From NCBI RefSeq assembly GCF_900113375.1, contig NZ_FOPC01000002.1, forward strand, positions 372,001 through 436,000: a stretch of 64,000 bases of DNA. The letters are read 5' to 3'. The notes below the pieces were generated by a model. That model saw nothing but the letters and a program-made list of their open reading frames with translations. It did no database searches and was not told the DNA's origin. Of this stretch, positions 43,616 to 52,783 are shown in pieces. This DNA is from Algoriphagus hitonicola. GTDB taxonomy: Bacteria > Bacteroidota > Bacteroidia > Cytophagales > Cyclobacteriaceae. The position numbers were made by a program, and so were the translations under genes. Position 1 is the stretch's first letter; the number at the start of each line of letters is the position of its first letter.

Positions 43616-44749
43616 ATGAAACGCTTTTTTTTCCTCCTTTTTATCCCATTTTTATTCTCCTGCTCAGAATCGGAAAAGCAGAAAAACACCGGAATCAATT
43701 TCTCCTACACCATCGACACTGTTCAGGTCAATCCGGGGGAGCATTTGATCTTTATTTCGAGATATCTGAGTACTTCGGCCGTTTCGAAAGACCAAAAATG
43801 GCTTTATAATCTCAATGTCAGTGTCCCTGAGATGGAGTTCATCGACCTGGAAAATCTGAAATTTGATCAGGTAGTCCCGCTAGAAAAGGAGGGCCCGGAG
43901 GGAATCGGCACTTCAGTTTCTGATTTGCATGTCTCGGATCAAGGCGAATTTTTCTTTATCGGCTATCGCTCACTGGTCAAGGCGGATGCAGCCTTGGAAA
44001 ACTTTCAGCGCTACCGAATCGAACCTGAGCAGTTTAAAGGTGATAGTCTGGGGGAGTCAGAGGGCGTGGATTTTGGCTATGTGATCTCAAAGGACGGAAA
44101 AAAGCTTTTTGGCACTTATTCCAAACAGCAATTCAATGGACCTACCCGAGGCCTGGCCATCCTTGACTTGGCATCCATGGAGCTCAAAACTATCCCTATC
44201 CCTGAGTTGGAATCGCTGGTCGATTTCAATATCAGCCAATTCAATGAAGATGGAAATCCCCGAATGAGTACCATCGAGCGGGTCTGGGTCAAGGAGTTTG
44301 ACGGGAAAATCTACTTGGCCAACACGGCGAGAAATGAGGCCTTTATCTACGACCCTGAGCTGGATTCTTTAGTGCATAAGCAGTTTCAGGCTACGCTTAC
44401 CGCAAACGCCAAAAAAGGGCTCTATACCAAAAGCACCTACAGTGATGAGGAAATGAGAAAAGCTTGGGATGAAAAAGAAAATGAGGTGAGTTTTCAAGAG
44501 ATTTTTTATGATCCGACTTATGAGAAATTTTGGCGGGTCAGTACCGACCTAGACCGGATGATCGGGGATTCTGCAGTCATCAAAAAAGTCCTGACCATTT
44601 TTGATCGAGACCTCAATCAGTTGCACGAAGAGCAAATCAAATTTAATATATCAGGGAGTTTGACTTATTTCAAGGAAGGTAACCTTCACACCTTTATCAA
44701 TTTAGAAGACGAATTGGGGTTTTTAATAATTAAACCGAATTATGAATAA
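43616..44749 (+). CDS. DUF4221 lipoprotein, array member 7
   Basis: 377 residues, lipobox PFLFSC then SESEKQK. Contains IDTVQVNPGEHLIFIS, LEKEGPEGIGTS, a TANAKKGLYTKSTYSDEE stretch like TSNSKKGNFPIQVNSNEE of member 9, and FINLEDELGFLIIKPNYE at the end. The stop overlaps the start of member 8 by 8 bases. It belongs to the 7-8-9 subgroup. Confidence 0.85.
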   Translation: MKRFFFLLFIPFLFSCSESEKQKNTGINFSYTIDTVQVNPGEHLIFISRYLSTSAVSKDQKWLYNLNVSVPEMEFIDLENLKFDQVVPLEKEGPEGIGTSVSDLHVSDQGEFFFIGYRSLVKADAALENFQRYRIEPEQFKGDSLGESEGVDFGYVISKDGKKLFGTYSKQQFNGPTRGLAILDLASMELKTIPIPELESLVDFNISQFNEDGNPRMSTIERVWVKEFDGKIYLANTARNEAFIYDPELDSLVHKQFQATLTANAKKGLYTKSTYSDEEMRKAWDEKENEVSFQEIFYDPTYEKFWRVSTDLDRMIGDSAVIKKVLTIFDRDLNQLHEEQIKFNISGSLTYFKEGNLHTFINLEDELGFLIIKPNYE

Positions 44750-45895
44750 CTACAAACCACTTATTTTCTTGGTGATTGCTGGATCGATTGCCTGTAGCAG
44801 CCCCGAAAATGAAAACGGGAAAAGCTCTTCTCTGGAAACCTCCTACGAAATCGACACGGTCATGGTCGATGCGGGAGATCATTTCTTTTTTCTCAATTGG
44901 AATTTGGGCATATCTGATATCAGTGCAGACAAAAAAATCCTGTTTAATCTTAATCCACAACCCTTTTACTCGAAGTAGTGGACTTGGATAATCTGAAGGT
45001 TTTGGAGACCATTCAGCTCGAAAAAGAAGGCCCCAATGGCGTAGGGGGCGGATTTATCAATAGGCTTCAGGTTCTGGAAAACGGAAATTTGCTCCTGTTT
45101 AACTTCAATAAAATCTCCGAAATCGACTCGAAGGGAAATTTGATCAAAAACCACGAATTCAACAAAGAAACGATAAAAGGCTACGAATGGGAGGAAACAG
45201 ACGCCTTGGACAATTACGGGAGATTTAGCCCCGATGGAAAACTTTTCATGACTCGCTTGATCGATGAGGACTATCAGAAACCCTCCAAAGGCCTAGCCAT
45301 CATTGAGGTAGAATCAGGAATGATGAAGGCAATTAAAACCGATGCCTTTTCCAAACTGGATCAGTACCGAATTTCGATGGTTTCGGAAGGTGGCAGGTCA
45401 AGTATGTTTGCCGGAGAATCGGTATTTATGGATTTTGACGGGGATCATTTTATTGTTTCCAACTCTGCAATCAATGAAGTGTATTATTATGATTTTAAGT
45501 CTGATACCCTTTTTCATAAAAAGTTCGAATCCAGTCTCACTGCAAACGAACGGGTCATCAATTACCCGCAGACCACGGAAACTCCCGAAGAATTTCAAAA
45601 GGTCATGAGACAAAAAATGGAACAGGTTCAGTTTGCTAGGTTGACACCTCAACCGAAAGAAAATCTGTTTTGGCGGTTTACCCGTGATCAGGATCGAAAA
45701 ATCGCCGATTCAGTCGTTTATAAAGATGTATTGACCTTCTTTGATTCCGACTATAAAATGATCCATGAAGAAAAAGTTGATCAAGTACCCAACTCACGAA
45801 TTTCTTTTTTCAAGGACGGAATGCTCTACAGCTTCGTCAATATTGACGATGAATTGGCATTTATTCGAACCAAAGCCACCATTTCAAAAAACTAA
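44742..45895 (+). pseudogene. DUF4221 lipoprotein, array member 8, split by a one-base frameshift
   Basis: The first frame (44742-44978) gives a lipoprotein signal (GSIAC) and IDTVMVDAGDHFFFLNWNLG, then stops. The second frame from 44978 begins VDLDNLKVLETIQLEKEGPNGVGGG and runs to a normal end. Adding one T to the TTTT run at 44964-44967 joins the frames to PQPFLLEVVDLDNLK, matching member 9 residue for residue in length. No convincing slippery heptamer is in phase there. Either a real mutation, a phase-type switch or a sequencing error. Confidence 0.8.
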
Positions 45896-45907
45896 ATCCA
45901 CTTTCCC

Positions 45908-47056
45908 ATGAAAAACTTATTCCTATTACTTTCCGCTGCCCTGTTATTTTCCTGTGCGGGAGAATCTGAAAAATCTTCAGATTCTGGAAATCTTGAAATC
46001 TCCTATGAACTGGATACCGTCATGGTCGATGCTGGGGATCATTTCTTCTTTGTTCAATTTGGCCTCAGTATGTCTGATGTGGATAAAAGCCGTAAACTCC
46101 TTTACAATTTCAACAATCAGGAAATGGTCATGGAAATCATCGACTTGGAAAACCTGAAACTAAAAGAAGTCCGTCAATACGAAAAAGAGGGACCCAATGG
46201 CATCGGTGGCGGATTTATCATGCGCGTCCAGGTACTTCCGGATGAAAGTGTCGTTTTCTATGATTTCAACGGAATCCATCATGTCGCCCAATCAGGGGAA
46301 AAAATCGCCACCTACCAATTGGGGGAAATCGAATGGGAAGGGGCTAATCTGCCAGAAGGGGAGGAAATCGATGTTTCCAGCTTGGATACTAAAGATGGAA
46401 AAACCTTCTATGGTTTCTTTGGAACTCAGGGCTTCGATAGCAAAAACTCCGGTATCGCCCAATTCAACGTGATCGAAAAATCCCTGAAGCTTTTGCCATC
46501 AGGTTTCTTACAGTTTACCTCCGCTTATGACATCAGTTTTTCAATGGACGGAAGAGGCGCAGCTAAATTTCCAGAACAAAACCGTATCCGGGTGGTAAAT
46601 GATAAAATTCTAATCATGACCAGTGCCAAAAACGAACTTTGGCAATGGGATTTGGCCCAAGATAGCTTAGTATCCCATACCTATACCTCTCAACTGACAT
46701 CAAATAGTAAGAAAGGAAATTTCCCCATACAGGTCAATTCCAATGAGGAATGGTCTGCCGCTATCAAAGAAAAAAATAAAGAGGTCAATTTTGGGATGCT
46801 GGTCCAAGCTCCCGATCAGGACAAGTTTTGGAGATATCATAAGGAAATGGACCGCATGACAGCAGGGGACACGATTATTTACAAGAATGTCCTGTCCGCT
46901 TTTGATCAGGAATTAAATCAGTTGGGGGAAGCAGCTTTACCGGAAAAGTTCAAAAATGCCGATCCGGTTTTTTACCTAGACGGTAGGCTTTGGCATTTTC
47001 TGAATATTGATGATGAAGTGGCTTTTGTACGGGTGAAGCCTAATATCTCCGAATAA
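45908..47056 (+). CDS. DUF4221 lipoprotein, array member 9
   Basis: 382 residues, lipobox ALLFSC then AGESEKSSD. Contains LDTVMVDAGDHFFFVQ, YEKEGPNGIGGGFIMRVQVL, and ends FLNIDDEVAFVRVKPNISE. It is closest to member 8, with strong DNA similarity over the VMVDAGDHFFF segment. Last gene of the array; no terminator hairpin is evident, and a repeat-bearing spacer follows. Confidence 0.85.
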   Translation: MKNLFLLLSAALLFSCAGESEKSSDSGNLEISYELDTVMVDAGDHFFFVQFGLSMSDVDKSRKLLYNFNNQEMVMEIIDLENLKLKEVRQYEKEGPNGIGGGFIMRVQVLPDESVVFYDFNGIHHVAQSGEKIATYQLGEIEWEGANLPEGEEIDVSSLDTKDGKTFYGFFGTQGFDSKNSGIAQFNVIEKSLKLLPSGFLQFTSAYDISFSMDGRGAAKFPEQNRIRVVNDKILIMTSAKNELWQWDLAQDSLVSHTYTSQLTSNSKKGNFPIQVNSNEEWSAAIKEKNKEVNFGMLVQAPDQDKFWRYHKEMDRMTAGDTIIYKNVLSAFDQELNQLGEAALPEKFKNADPVFYLDGRLWHFLNIDDEVAFVRVKPNISE

Positions 47057-47544
47057 ATTCATCCCGCAAAGACGCAACGACGCAAAGGTTAAGCCCTAGA
47101 AGTGTGCTCTGAATGTAACCCATCAATGTCCAGAACAATTCAGAACAGGAGCGCTGTGATTTGATCTCTTTTCCCACGGATATGCGATGAAAAATCCGAG
47201 GATTGACTATGATTTGATAAATCCAATCCTTGTTGTGGCAAAAAAATGCGAATATGTGCGCTGTTCATCTGCGTAAATCTGCAGGAAAATCTCTTGAACC
47301 ACCATGGCGACTAAGCTGTTTTGTCTAAAGCCGAGAGGTAAAGTGATCTCTTTTCCCCGCTGATCTGCGCAGAAAAAAGGACTGATTATCGCTGATGATT
47401 CAGGAAATCCATTTCTTCTTGCTAGGGAAAACCGGAATTTATCTTCTACAAAAATTCCTTTTGCATCTTTTGCTACTTCGCGGGAGAAAATCCTTTGAGG
47501 GAGAATTTTTCAATTCGACTTTGCGCCGCTGCGCGCTAAAATCC
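47057..47544. repeat. Gene-poor spacer with degenerate intergenic repeats
   Basis: 488 bases without a supported gene. Two diverged copies of a unit of about 65 bases start TGATCTCTTTTCCC, at 47162-47224 and 47344-47410, spaced 182 bases. Each continues with a purine-rich stretch and ends AAATCC. Another motif, CGCAAAGACGCAACGACGCA, lies at 47065-47084, and GCGCCGCTGCGCGC lies near 47523. These look like dispersed Bacteroidota intergenic repeats. Confidence 0.5.
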
Positions 47545-48147
47545 TCAATCCAATCGCGGCAGGCTCAACTTATACTTCATCGCAATCAGGCGAATCGAAA
47601 TCACCGTGGAAATCGACAGCAGCATATTCCACTCCCTTGACAATCCAAAATAATTTAGAACCAAATACAGTATGGCTCCTGCCAAACAGGCAGACGCATA
47701 AATCTCCTTCCGAAACAAAATCGGAATTTCATTGGTCAGCGTATCCCGAATCACTCCTCCCATCACAGCAGTAAACATCCCCATAATCGCCGCAATCTCC
47801 GGCCTGACTCCCAGACTCAAGGCCTTTTCCACCCCCAAAACCGTAAAAAATCCGATCCCCAAGGTATCGAATAGAAAAAACGTCTTTCGCAATCGACTCA
47901 AAAAATTCGGGAAAATAAAAGCCGCCAAAATCCCCAACAAAATCGCATACAGAAAATAAATATCCCCAATCCAGACTAAGGGATGCGCATCCAACAATAC
48001 ATCCCGAAGGGTACCTCCACCAATCGCCGTGATAAAACCCGTAAATCCTGCCCCAAATAAATCATGCTCCCGCTCTCGTACCGCCAATGCTCCGGAGATG
48101 GCAAAAACAAAAGTTCCGATGAGTTCTAAAGCGTATTGTAAGGTCAT
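47545..48147 (-). CDS. Trimeric intracellular cation (TRIC/UPF0126) channel family protein
   Basis: Potassium or other cation channel of the YicG family in the inner membrane. The 200 residues have two homologous three-helix halves plus a seventh helix. The glycine-rich signatures AVREREHDLFGAGFTGFITAIGGGTLRDVLL and its second-half copy FTAVMGGVIRDTLTNEIPILF are clear. Monocistronic; its 3' end abuts the repeat spacer. Confidence 0.92.
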   Translation of the reverse strand: MTLQYALELIGTFVFAISGALAVREREHDLFGAGFTGFITAIGGGTLRDVLLDAHPLVWIGDIYFLYAILLGILAAFIFPNFLSRLRKTFFLFDTLGIGFFTVLGVEKALSLGVRPEIAAIMGMFTAVMGGVIRDTLTNEIPILFRKEIYASACLAGAILYLVLNYFGLSREWNMLLSISTVISIRLIAMKYKLSLPRLD

Positions 48148-48174
48148 AATTTAATTTATTACAATTAAATTTGA

Positions 48175-48789
48175 TTAGGCTTTCTCCATAAGAAAAACCC
48201 CCATTTCACGCTGCTCCAAAACCAATACCGTTTTGGGGTTTTCCAAAAAGCGGAATCCCAGCCTTTCCAACTTATCCACATCGGCAGGCATCAATACAAA
48301 TCGCTCCGAATCGTCAGGCAAAAGGTATTTCCCTCCACCAAGCGGCTGGGATTTTTCCAAAATCCCACCAAATCCCGTGCACATCCGAAACCAAAAAATC
48401 CCTCCGGGCTTCAATACCCGATGAATTTCTCGGATCATCTGCCAGAAGTTATCCACATTCTCCGCAAAATGAAGCACAGCAGAACAGATGACGGCATCAA
48501 AAGCGCCATCGTGAAAAGGAATCTCCTCTAATCGACCCACTTGAAACCGATGAACATCAAAATCAGGATTTAGGCTTTTAGCTTGATAGCGACAGTACTG
48601 AATCGCCAGTTCATTCGGATCAATCCCAAAAATAGAATAACCCTGATTGACAAAATAAACGGTATTTCTGCCCTCACCACAGCCTGCATCAAGGATTTTC
48701 ATCTCTTTGGTAAATCGACCTTTTAGGAGCTGATCCAGAAGGTAGATGTCCACATTTCCCAGTAGTCGATTAAGTCCAGTGATTTCCAT
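48175..48789 (-). CDS. Class I SAM-dependent methyltransferase
   Basis: 204 residues from MEITGLNRLLG (48789). Motif I is MKILDAGCGEGRNTVYFVNQGY, the acidic end of beta-2 is FGIDPNELAIQYC, and motif IV/post-I runs FDAVICSAVLHFAENVDNFWQMIREIHRVLKPGGIFW. TehB or ubiquinone-type methyltransferases look similar; the substrate is unknown. The start lies inside the patatin gene (20-base overlap), so it is translationally coupled to it. An earlier in-frame start at 48831 would increase the overlap. Confidence 0.85.
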   Translation of the reverse strand: MEITGLNRLLGNVDIYLLDQLLKGRFTKEMKILDAGCGEGRNTVYFVNQGYSIFGIDPNELAIQYCRYQAKSLNPDFDVHRFQVGRLEEIPFHDGAFDAVICSAVLHFAENVDNFWQMIREIHRVLKPGGIFWFRMCTGFGGILEKSQPLGGGKYLLPDDSERFVLMPADVDKLERLGFRFLENPKTVLVLEQREMGVFLMEKA

Positions 48790-49681
48790 TTTCCAGTTTA
48801 TCCAATGCCTTTCGAGCTTTAATTCTCCCAATTTCGATCATCTCCGCGGCTCGATAAAACTCCAAGGTACCCGCTTGCTTGCGAGCCACTTTGATCTGCA
48901 CATCCACCGGGTATTTCTCCAACAGCAATTCACAAAAACGATCCTGAAGCAGGTCAAACGATCGTTTGACCAGATTCAGTGTCGAATAGCTGATGTCTTT
49001 TTCCACCGGTTTTTCATCAGGAAAATATTGACTCATCTTGTTTTTGTAGTCAATCATCCAGGCTGGAAGACTTTTCATAAATCGATTGCCTTTGGCGTCT
49101 TTTTTTGGGGGTGCAATAAATTCAGAATCCAGACCATTGACATCCACCACAACCAACAAATCATCCGGTTGATGCTGAATCAAAGAAATCGGAATGGGAT
49201 TTAAAACACCCCCGTCAACCAGCGTTTTCTCACCAAAATGTGCGGGCAAAAACACAGAAGGAATACTTCCCGAAGCCCGGATGGCTTGATATAAGCTCCC
49301 CTTGTCAAAAACAAATTCTTCGCCCGAAAGCACATCTACTGCATTGCAGGAAAATGGGATGGACAAGTCCTCAATCTGACAATCAGGCACCACTTTCTTA
49401 AGTGCAGAATAGACTTTTTCCCCCTTGATAAATCCCCGACTCGAAAAAGTAAAATCCATCAACGAAAACACATCGATCCGATCGAGATGACAAATCCAGT
49501 TTTTAAATTCGACCAATTTACCTGCCGCATACATTCCGCCTACGAGTGCGCCTGCCGAGCAGCCGGCAATTTGGCCGATTTGATAGCCCCGCTCTTCCAA
49601 TTCCTCAATCACTCCCACATGCGCCAAGCCTCTTGCTCCACCACTGCTCAAAACCAATGAAACTTTCTGCTTTTTTGCCAT
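48770..49681 (-). CDS. Patatin-like phospholipase (RssA-type)
   Basis: Serine lipid acylhydrolase. 303 residues from MAKKQKVSLVLSSGGARGLAHVGVIEELEERG (49681); an upstream start at 49765 adds 28 non-family residues. The nucleophile elbow is GCSAGALVGG (Ser42), the oxyanion loop is GGARG, and the catalytic Asp is in LVDGGVLNPIP. The C-terminal half is helical and variable. It shares a 20-base overlap with the methyltransferase, which suggests joint action on a lipid, but that is inference. Confidence 0.9.
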   Translation of the reverse strand: MAKKQKVSLVLSSGGARGLAHVGVIEELEERGYQIGQIAGCSAGALVGGMYAAGKLVEFKNWICHLDRIDVFSLMDFTFSSRGFIKGEKVYSALKKVVPDCQIEDLSIPFSCNAVDVLSGEEFVFDKGSLYQAIRASGSIPSVFLPAHFGEKTLVDGGVLNPIPISLIQHQPDDLLVVVDVNGLDSEFIAPPKKDAKGNRFMKSLPAWMIDYKNKMSQYFPDEKPVEKDISYSTLNLVKRSFDLLQDRFCELLLEKYPVDVQIKVARKQAGTLEFYRAAEMIEIGRIKARKALDKLENGNHWT

Positions 49682-49789
49682 ATCTTTAGGGTAGAAAAAT
49701 GAGTACTTGCCTCCTGAATTCCTCTGTAAGTTTAATCTTGCAGGCAAAGGAATAAGGATAATCAAAATCTATCAACGAAAGTAAACAAT

Positions 49790-50212
49790 ATGAGTCAATT
49801 TAAACCCTTCCATCTAGCTTTCCCTATTCGGGATATCGAAGAAACCCGCAAATTTTACGGCGACCTTTTGGGCTGTGACATTGGTCGAAGTACGGACAAG
49901 TGGATTGATTTTAATTTTTTTGGGCACCAGCTTTCTGCCCATATCAAGCCGGAAGAATTGGCCCAGGCCAAAACCAATGCTGTGGATGGAAAAAATGTAC
50001 CTGTTCGCCACTTTGGCGCTATCCTTCCATGGGATGAGTGGCATGAACTCGCGGATAAATTGAAAGCCCATGGGATTGAATTTGTCATCGAGCCTTACAT
50101 TCGATTTAAAGGTGAAGTGGGCGAACAAGCCACCATGTTCTTTTTGGATCCCTGCGGCAACGCTTTGGAGTTTAAATCATTTCAGGATGAATCCCAGATT
50201 TTTGCAAAGTAA
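49790..50212 (+). CDS. VOC (glyoxalase/bleomycin-resistance fold) family protein
   Basis: 140-residue single-domain dioxygenase or lyase-fold protein. It starts [31 protein letters not shown], with a metal-ligand His near residue 8. It contains [20 protein letters not shown] and [15 protein letters not shown], with the C-terminal Glu ligand, the usual VOC pattern of paired betaalphabetabetabeta modules. Substrate unknown. It is 3 bases from the next gene and probably in its operon. Confidence 0.85.
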   Translation: MSQFKPFHLAFPIRDIEETRKFYGDLLGCDIGRSTDKWIDFNFFGHQLSAHIKPEELAQAKTNAVDGKNVPVRHFGAILPWDEWHELADKLKAHGIEFVIEPYIRFKGEVGEQATMFFLDPCGNALEFKSFQDESQIFAK

Positions 50213-50215
50213 TCC

Positions 50216-51283
50216 TTGTTGAAAAATCACTATCTAAATACCGGAATCGGGCGCATGATCGAAATAGCAGGAAAAGAATACCTCTATTTCAGTGGCACTT
50301 CCTATTTGGGAATTGCCCAGGATGTGGATTTCTTGGACGTTTTGGCCAATAATGTATTTGAGTGGGGAGCCAATTTTGGACAAAGTCGAAACAACAATAT
50401 CCGGCTGGAAATATTCGATGAATTTGAGGAGTTCTTTGCTTTTAATGCCGGGGCTCCTTCTGCGGCAGTGCTGAGTTCAGGATATTTGGCTGGCATAGCA
50501 GCTTGGAAAAGCCTAATTCAAAACAAAGATCAAATCTGGATCGCTCCAGATGCACATACTGCTATTATCCCTGACGGTTATTCAGCGGGCAAACAATTGG
50601 ATTTTGTCCAATGGAAAAAAGACTGTCAGCAGCGAGCAGAAAAGCTTTCTCCCCAAAAAATCCTCCTCATTGGCAATGCAGTAGATCCTCTGAATATCCA
50701 CATTCATGATTATCATTGGGTTAAAGATATCGCTCAGAAACATGATGTTCGCCTGCTAATCGATGATTCCCATGCTTTTGGGGTACTCGGTAAGGAGATT
50801 TTTGGAACCTACTCCCAATCGGAAGATGGCAGAATTAATTTGGTAGTCACCGGTTCCTTGGGAAAAGCCTTGGGCTTGCCTGCAGGAATTATATTGAGTA
50901 ATGAAGAACAAATTCTAAAGATAAAAAGTACCCCGCTCTTCGGTGGAGCCTCTCCAGGTTCACCAGCCCATCTGCAGACCTTTTTGGAAATGCAGCACCG
51001 CTACGAGGAAATGCAGCACCTGTTGGAAAAAAACTGTCTGTTGTTTGAAGAAGGAATCCGAAACTTAGCCCAAATTACAGGAAGATCAGATTATCCTGTT
51101 TTTCGTTTTCAGCCCGATGAATGGGTGGAGCAATTGGAAAGTTCGGGAATTATTTGCTCCAGTTTTCCCTATCCCACCGCACAAAGTCCCCGGATAAACC
51201 GGCTTATTCTTTCGGCCTATCATGAAAAAAGCGATATTGAATACTTGATTGATATTTTACAAGATTTAGCCAAGCAATCATGA
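50216..51283 (+). CDS. PLP-dependent alpha-oxoamine synthase-like enzyme (BioF-type fold)
   Basis: 355 residues from a TTG start at 50216 (50219 is a second TTG), needed because the segment before the first ATG (50255) still looks like the family. Landmarks are YLYFSGTSYLGI, LSSGYLAGIAAW, LIDDSHAFGVLG and the PLP lysine in VTGSLGKALGLPAG. It ends HEKSDIEYLIDILQDL. It resembles 8-amino-7-oxononanoate synthase but no other biotin gene is near. The stop overlaps the next start by 4 bases. Confidence 0.82.
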   Translation: MLKNHYLNTGIGRMIEIAGKEYLYFSGTSYLGIAQDVDFLDVLANNVFEWGANFGQSRNNNIRLEIFDEFEEFFAFNAGAPSAAVLSSGYLAGIAAWKSLIQNKDQIWIAPDAHTAIIPDGYSAGKQLDFVQWKKDCQQRAEKLSPQKILLIGNAVDPLNIHIHDYHWVKDIAQKHDVRLLIDDSHAFGVLGKEIFGTYSQSEDGRINLVVTGSLGKALGLPAGIILSNEEQILKIKSTPLFGGASPGSPAHLQTFLEMQHRYEEMQHLLEKNCLLFEEGIRNLAQITGRSDYPVFRFQPDEWVEQLESSGIICSSFPYPTAQSPRINRLILSAYHEKSDIEYLIDILQDLAKQS

Positions 51284-52512
51284 GACAGTTATCCATCCTG
51301 ATTCTATTTTCATCGTTGATTTTTGCCTGCGAAACTAAAGAACCTGTACCTTTTGAAAGCGGCTTGGATAATTATCCAACATTGAAAAATGTATTGGACA
51401 GTGCGGATACTTATCAGGTTCAGATCCTTTTCACTCGAATCGACCGGAATGAACACATGAATCCGTTAATGGAAACGTTTTCGTTCAACTTAGACGATGA
51501 CCGGTATTTCTATCCGGCTTCCACCGTGAAGCTTCCCATCGCTATTTTGGCGTTGGAATGGTTGGAGGAGCAGAATGTGGATAACTTGACCCTAAATACC
51601 CCGATGTTGACCGATTCGGTTCGCCCTTCGCAGCTCCCCGCCTATGTGGATAAGTCCTCCCCCGACTCTTTTCCAAGTATTGGTCACTACATTAAAAAGA
51701 TCCTCTTAGTTTCGGATAATGATGCCTATAATCGACTCTACGAGCTTCTAGGTCAAGACTATATCAATCAAAAATTGGCAGAAAAAGGATTAAACCACAC
51801 CATCATCAATCACCGCCTGAGCTATCCGGCAAATGAGATTGAAAACCGCTTTTTCAATCCCATTCGTTTTGTGGATAAGTCAGGAAAAATTTTGCTTGAA
51901 ATTCCCGAGCGAAAAACCGAAACCGTCTATTCTAATCCTGAACGTCCAGTTACTGGAAGGGCTTACTATGCCGGGGATTCCTTGATTGAGACGGGAATGG
52001 AGTTTACTTATAAAAATAAATTTTCGCTTTCCGATTTGCATGGTGTCGTACAGCGTATTGTTTTTCCACAGGCTTTTTTGGAAGCAGAACGGTTTAACAT
52101 CAATGATGAGCATCGAGCCTTTATTTTAAAATACATGAGTATGCTTCCTGCTGAATCAGATTACCCCAAGTATGAGGGGCCAGACTATTACGATAGCTAC
52201 TCTAAGTTTTTCAAATTCGGAACAGATAAAAAACCTATTCCGGACCAATTCCGGATTTTCAACAAAACCGGATGGGCTTATGGGCATTTGATCGACGGAA
52301 GTTATTTTGTGGATTATGAAAATGGGGTCGAGTTTTTTGTATCAGCGACCATCTATACCAACCGAAATCAAACCCTCAATGATGACACCTACGAAACGGA
52401 AGAAATCGGATTGCCTTTCTTTACCGAATTGGGTGAATATCTTTATCAAATGGAATTGGAGCGCAAAAAAGTGTTGCTACCGGATTTTGAAGGATTGAAG
52501 TTTGACTATTAA
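51280..52512 (+). CDS. Lipoprotein serine hydrolase of the class A beta-lactamase fold
   Basis: 410 residues, lipobox LIFAC (Cys17). The three active-site motifs of class A enzymes are all present: S-x-x-K (Ser81-Lys84 in PASTVKLP), S-D-N (145-147 in LLVSDNDAY) and K-T-G (about 329-331 in FNKTGWAYG). The sequence lacks a clear beta-lactamase Omega-loop signature, and it is longer than true beta-lactamases. A peptidase or esterase role on cell-wall peptides is as likely as antibiotic hydrolysis. It is coupled to the BioF-like gene by ATGA. Confidence 0.85.
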   Translation: MRQLSILILFSSLIFACETKEPVPFESGLDNYPTLKNVLDSADTYQVQILFTRIDRNEHMNPLMETFSFNLDDDRYFYPASTVKLPIAILALEWLEEQNVDNLTLNTPMLTDSVRPSQLPAYVDKSSPDSFPSIGHYIKKILLVSDNDAYNRLYELLGQDYINQKLAEKGLNHTIINHRLSYPANEIENRFFNPIRFVDKSGKILLEIPERKTETVYSNPERPVTGRAYYAGDSLIETGMEFTYKNKFSLSDLHGVVQRIVFPQAFLEAERFNINDEHRAFILKYMSMLPAESDYPKYEGPDYYDSYSKFFKFGTDKKPIPDQFRIFNKTGWAYGHLIDGSYFVDYENGVEFFVSATIYTNRNQTLNDDTYETEEIGLPFFTELGEYLYQMELERKKVLLPDFEGLKFDY

Positions 52513-52516
52513 ACGT

Positions 52517-52783
52517 ATGAAAAAATTTACAACCTACTTCAAAAAGAATTGGGCATGGGGTTTAGGATTTGCCATTCCTCTGGTCGTTTTCCAAGAAGGT
52601 TATGTCTATCCCGAGCTCCGATTTGAGTGGGGCTTTCTTAAAGAATCAACCACCTATATATCCATGCTTTTTCATTGGTTTTTTTGGACAATCATACAGT
52701 TCATTATCTGGGAAGTTTTAGTCCAAGCCTTCCATGGAAATGATCAAAAACAAGCAGAAAAAAATGAATCAGCCCACTTCTAA
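52517..52783 (+). CDS. Small two-helix membrane protein, first of a paralogous pair
   Basis: 88 residues with two membrane segments (WAWGLGFAIPLVVFQEG; ISMLFHWFFWTIIQFIIWEVLV) separated by a loop FEWGFLKESTTYI. Start at the ATG 52517, 4 bases after the serine hydrolase stop. The next gene repeats the layout with Tyr-Ile-x-Leu/Met at the second helix. No family recognised; likely an interaction or regulatory membrane protein. Confidence 0.6.
   Translation: MKKFTTYFKKNWAWGLGFAIPLVVFQEGYVYPELRFEWGFLKESTTYISMLFHWFFWTIIQFIIWEVLVQAFHGNDQKQAEKNESAHF

Noticed and set aside
44961..44978. Programmed -1 frameshift in lipoprotein array member 8
   Set aside because: The codons at the site (CCC TTT TAC) do not allow good re-pairing one base back, and no canonical heptamer is in phase.
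47395..47640. 81-codon plus-strand open frame in the repeat spacer
   Set aside because: It lies across degenerate repeats and runs antisense into the TRIC channel gene; composition is not protein-like and no start signal is seen.
50216..51283. Annotation of the BioF-like gene as bioF
   Set aside because: The fold and PLP lysine agree, but no biotin genes are near and the start is ambiguous, so the symbol is withheld.
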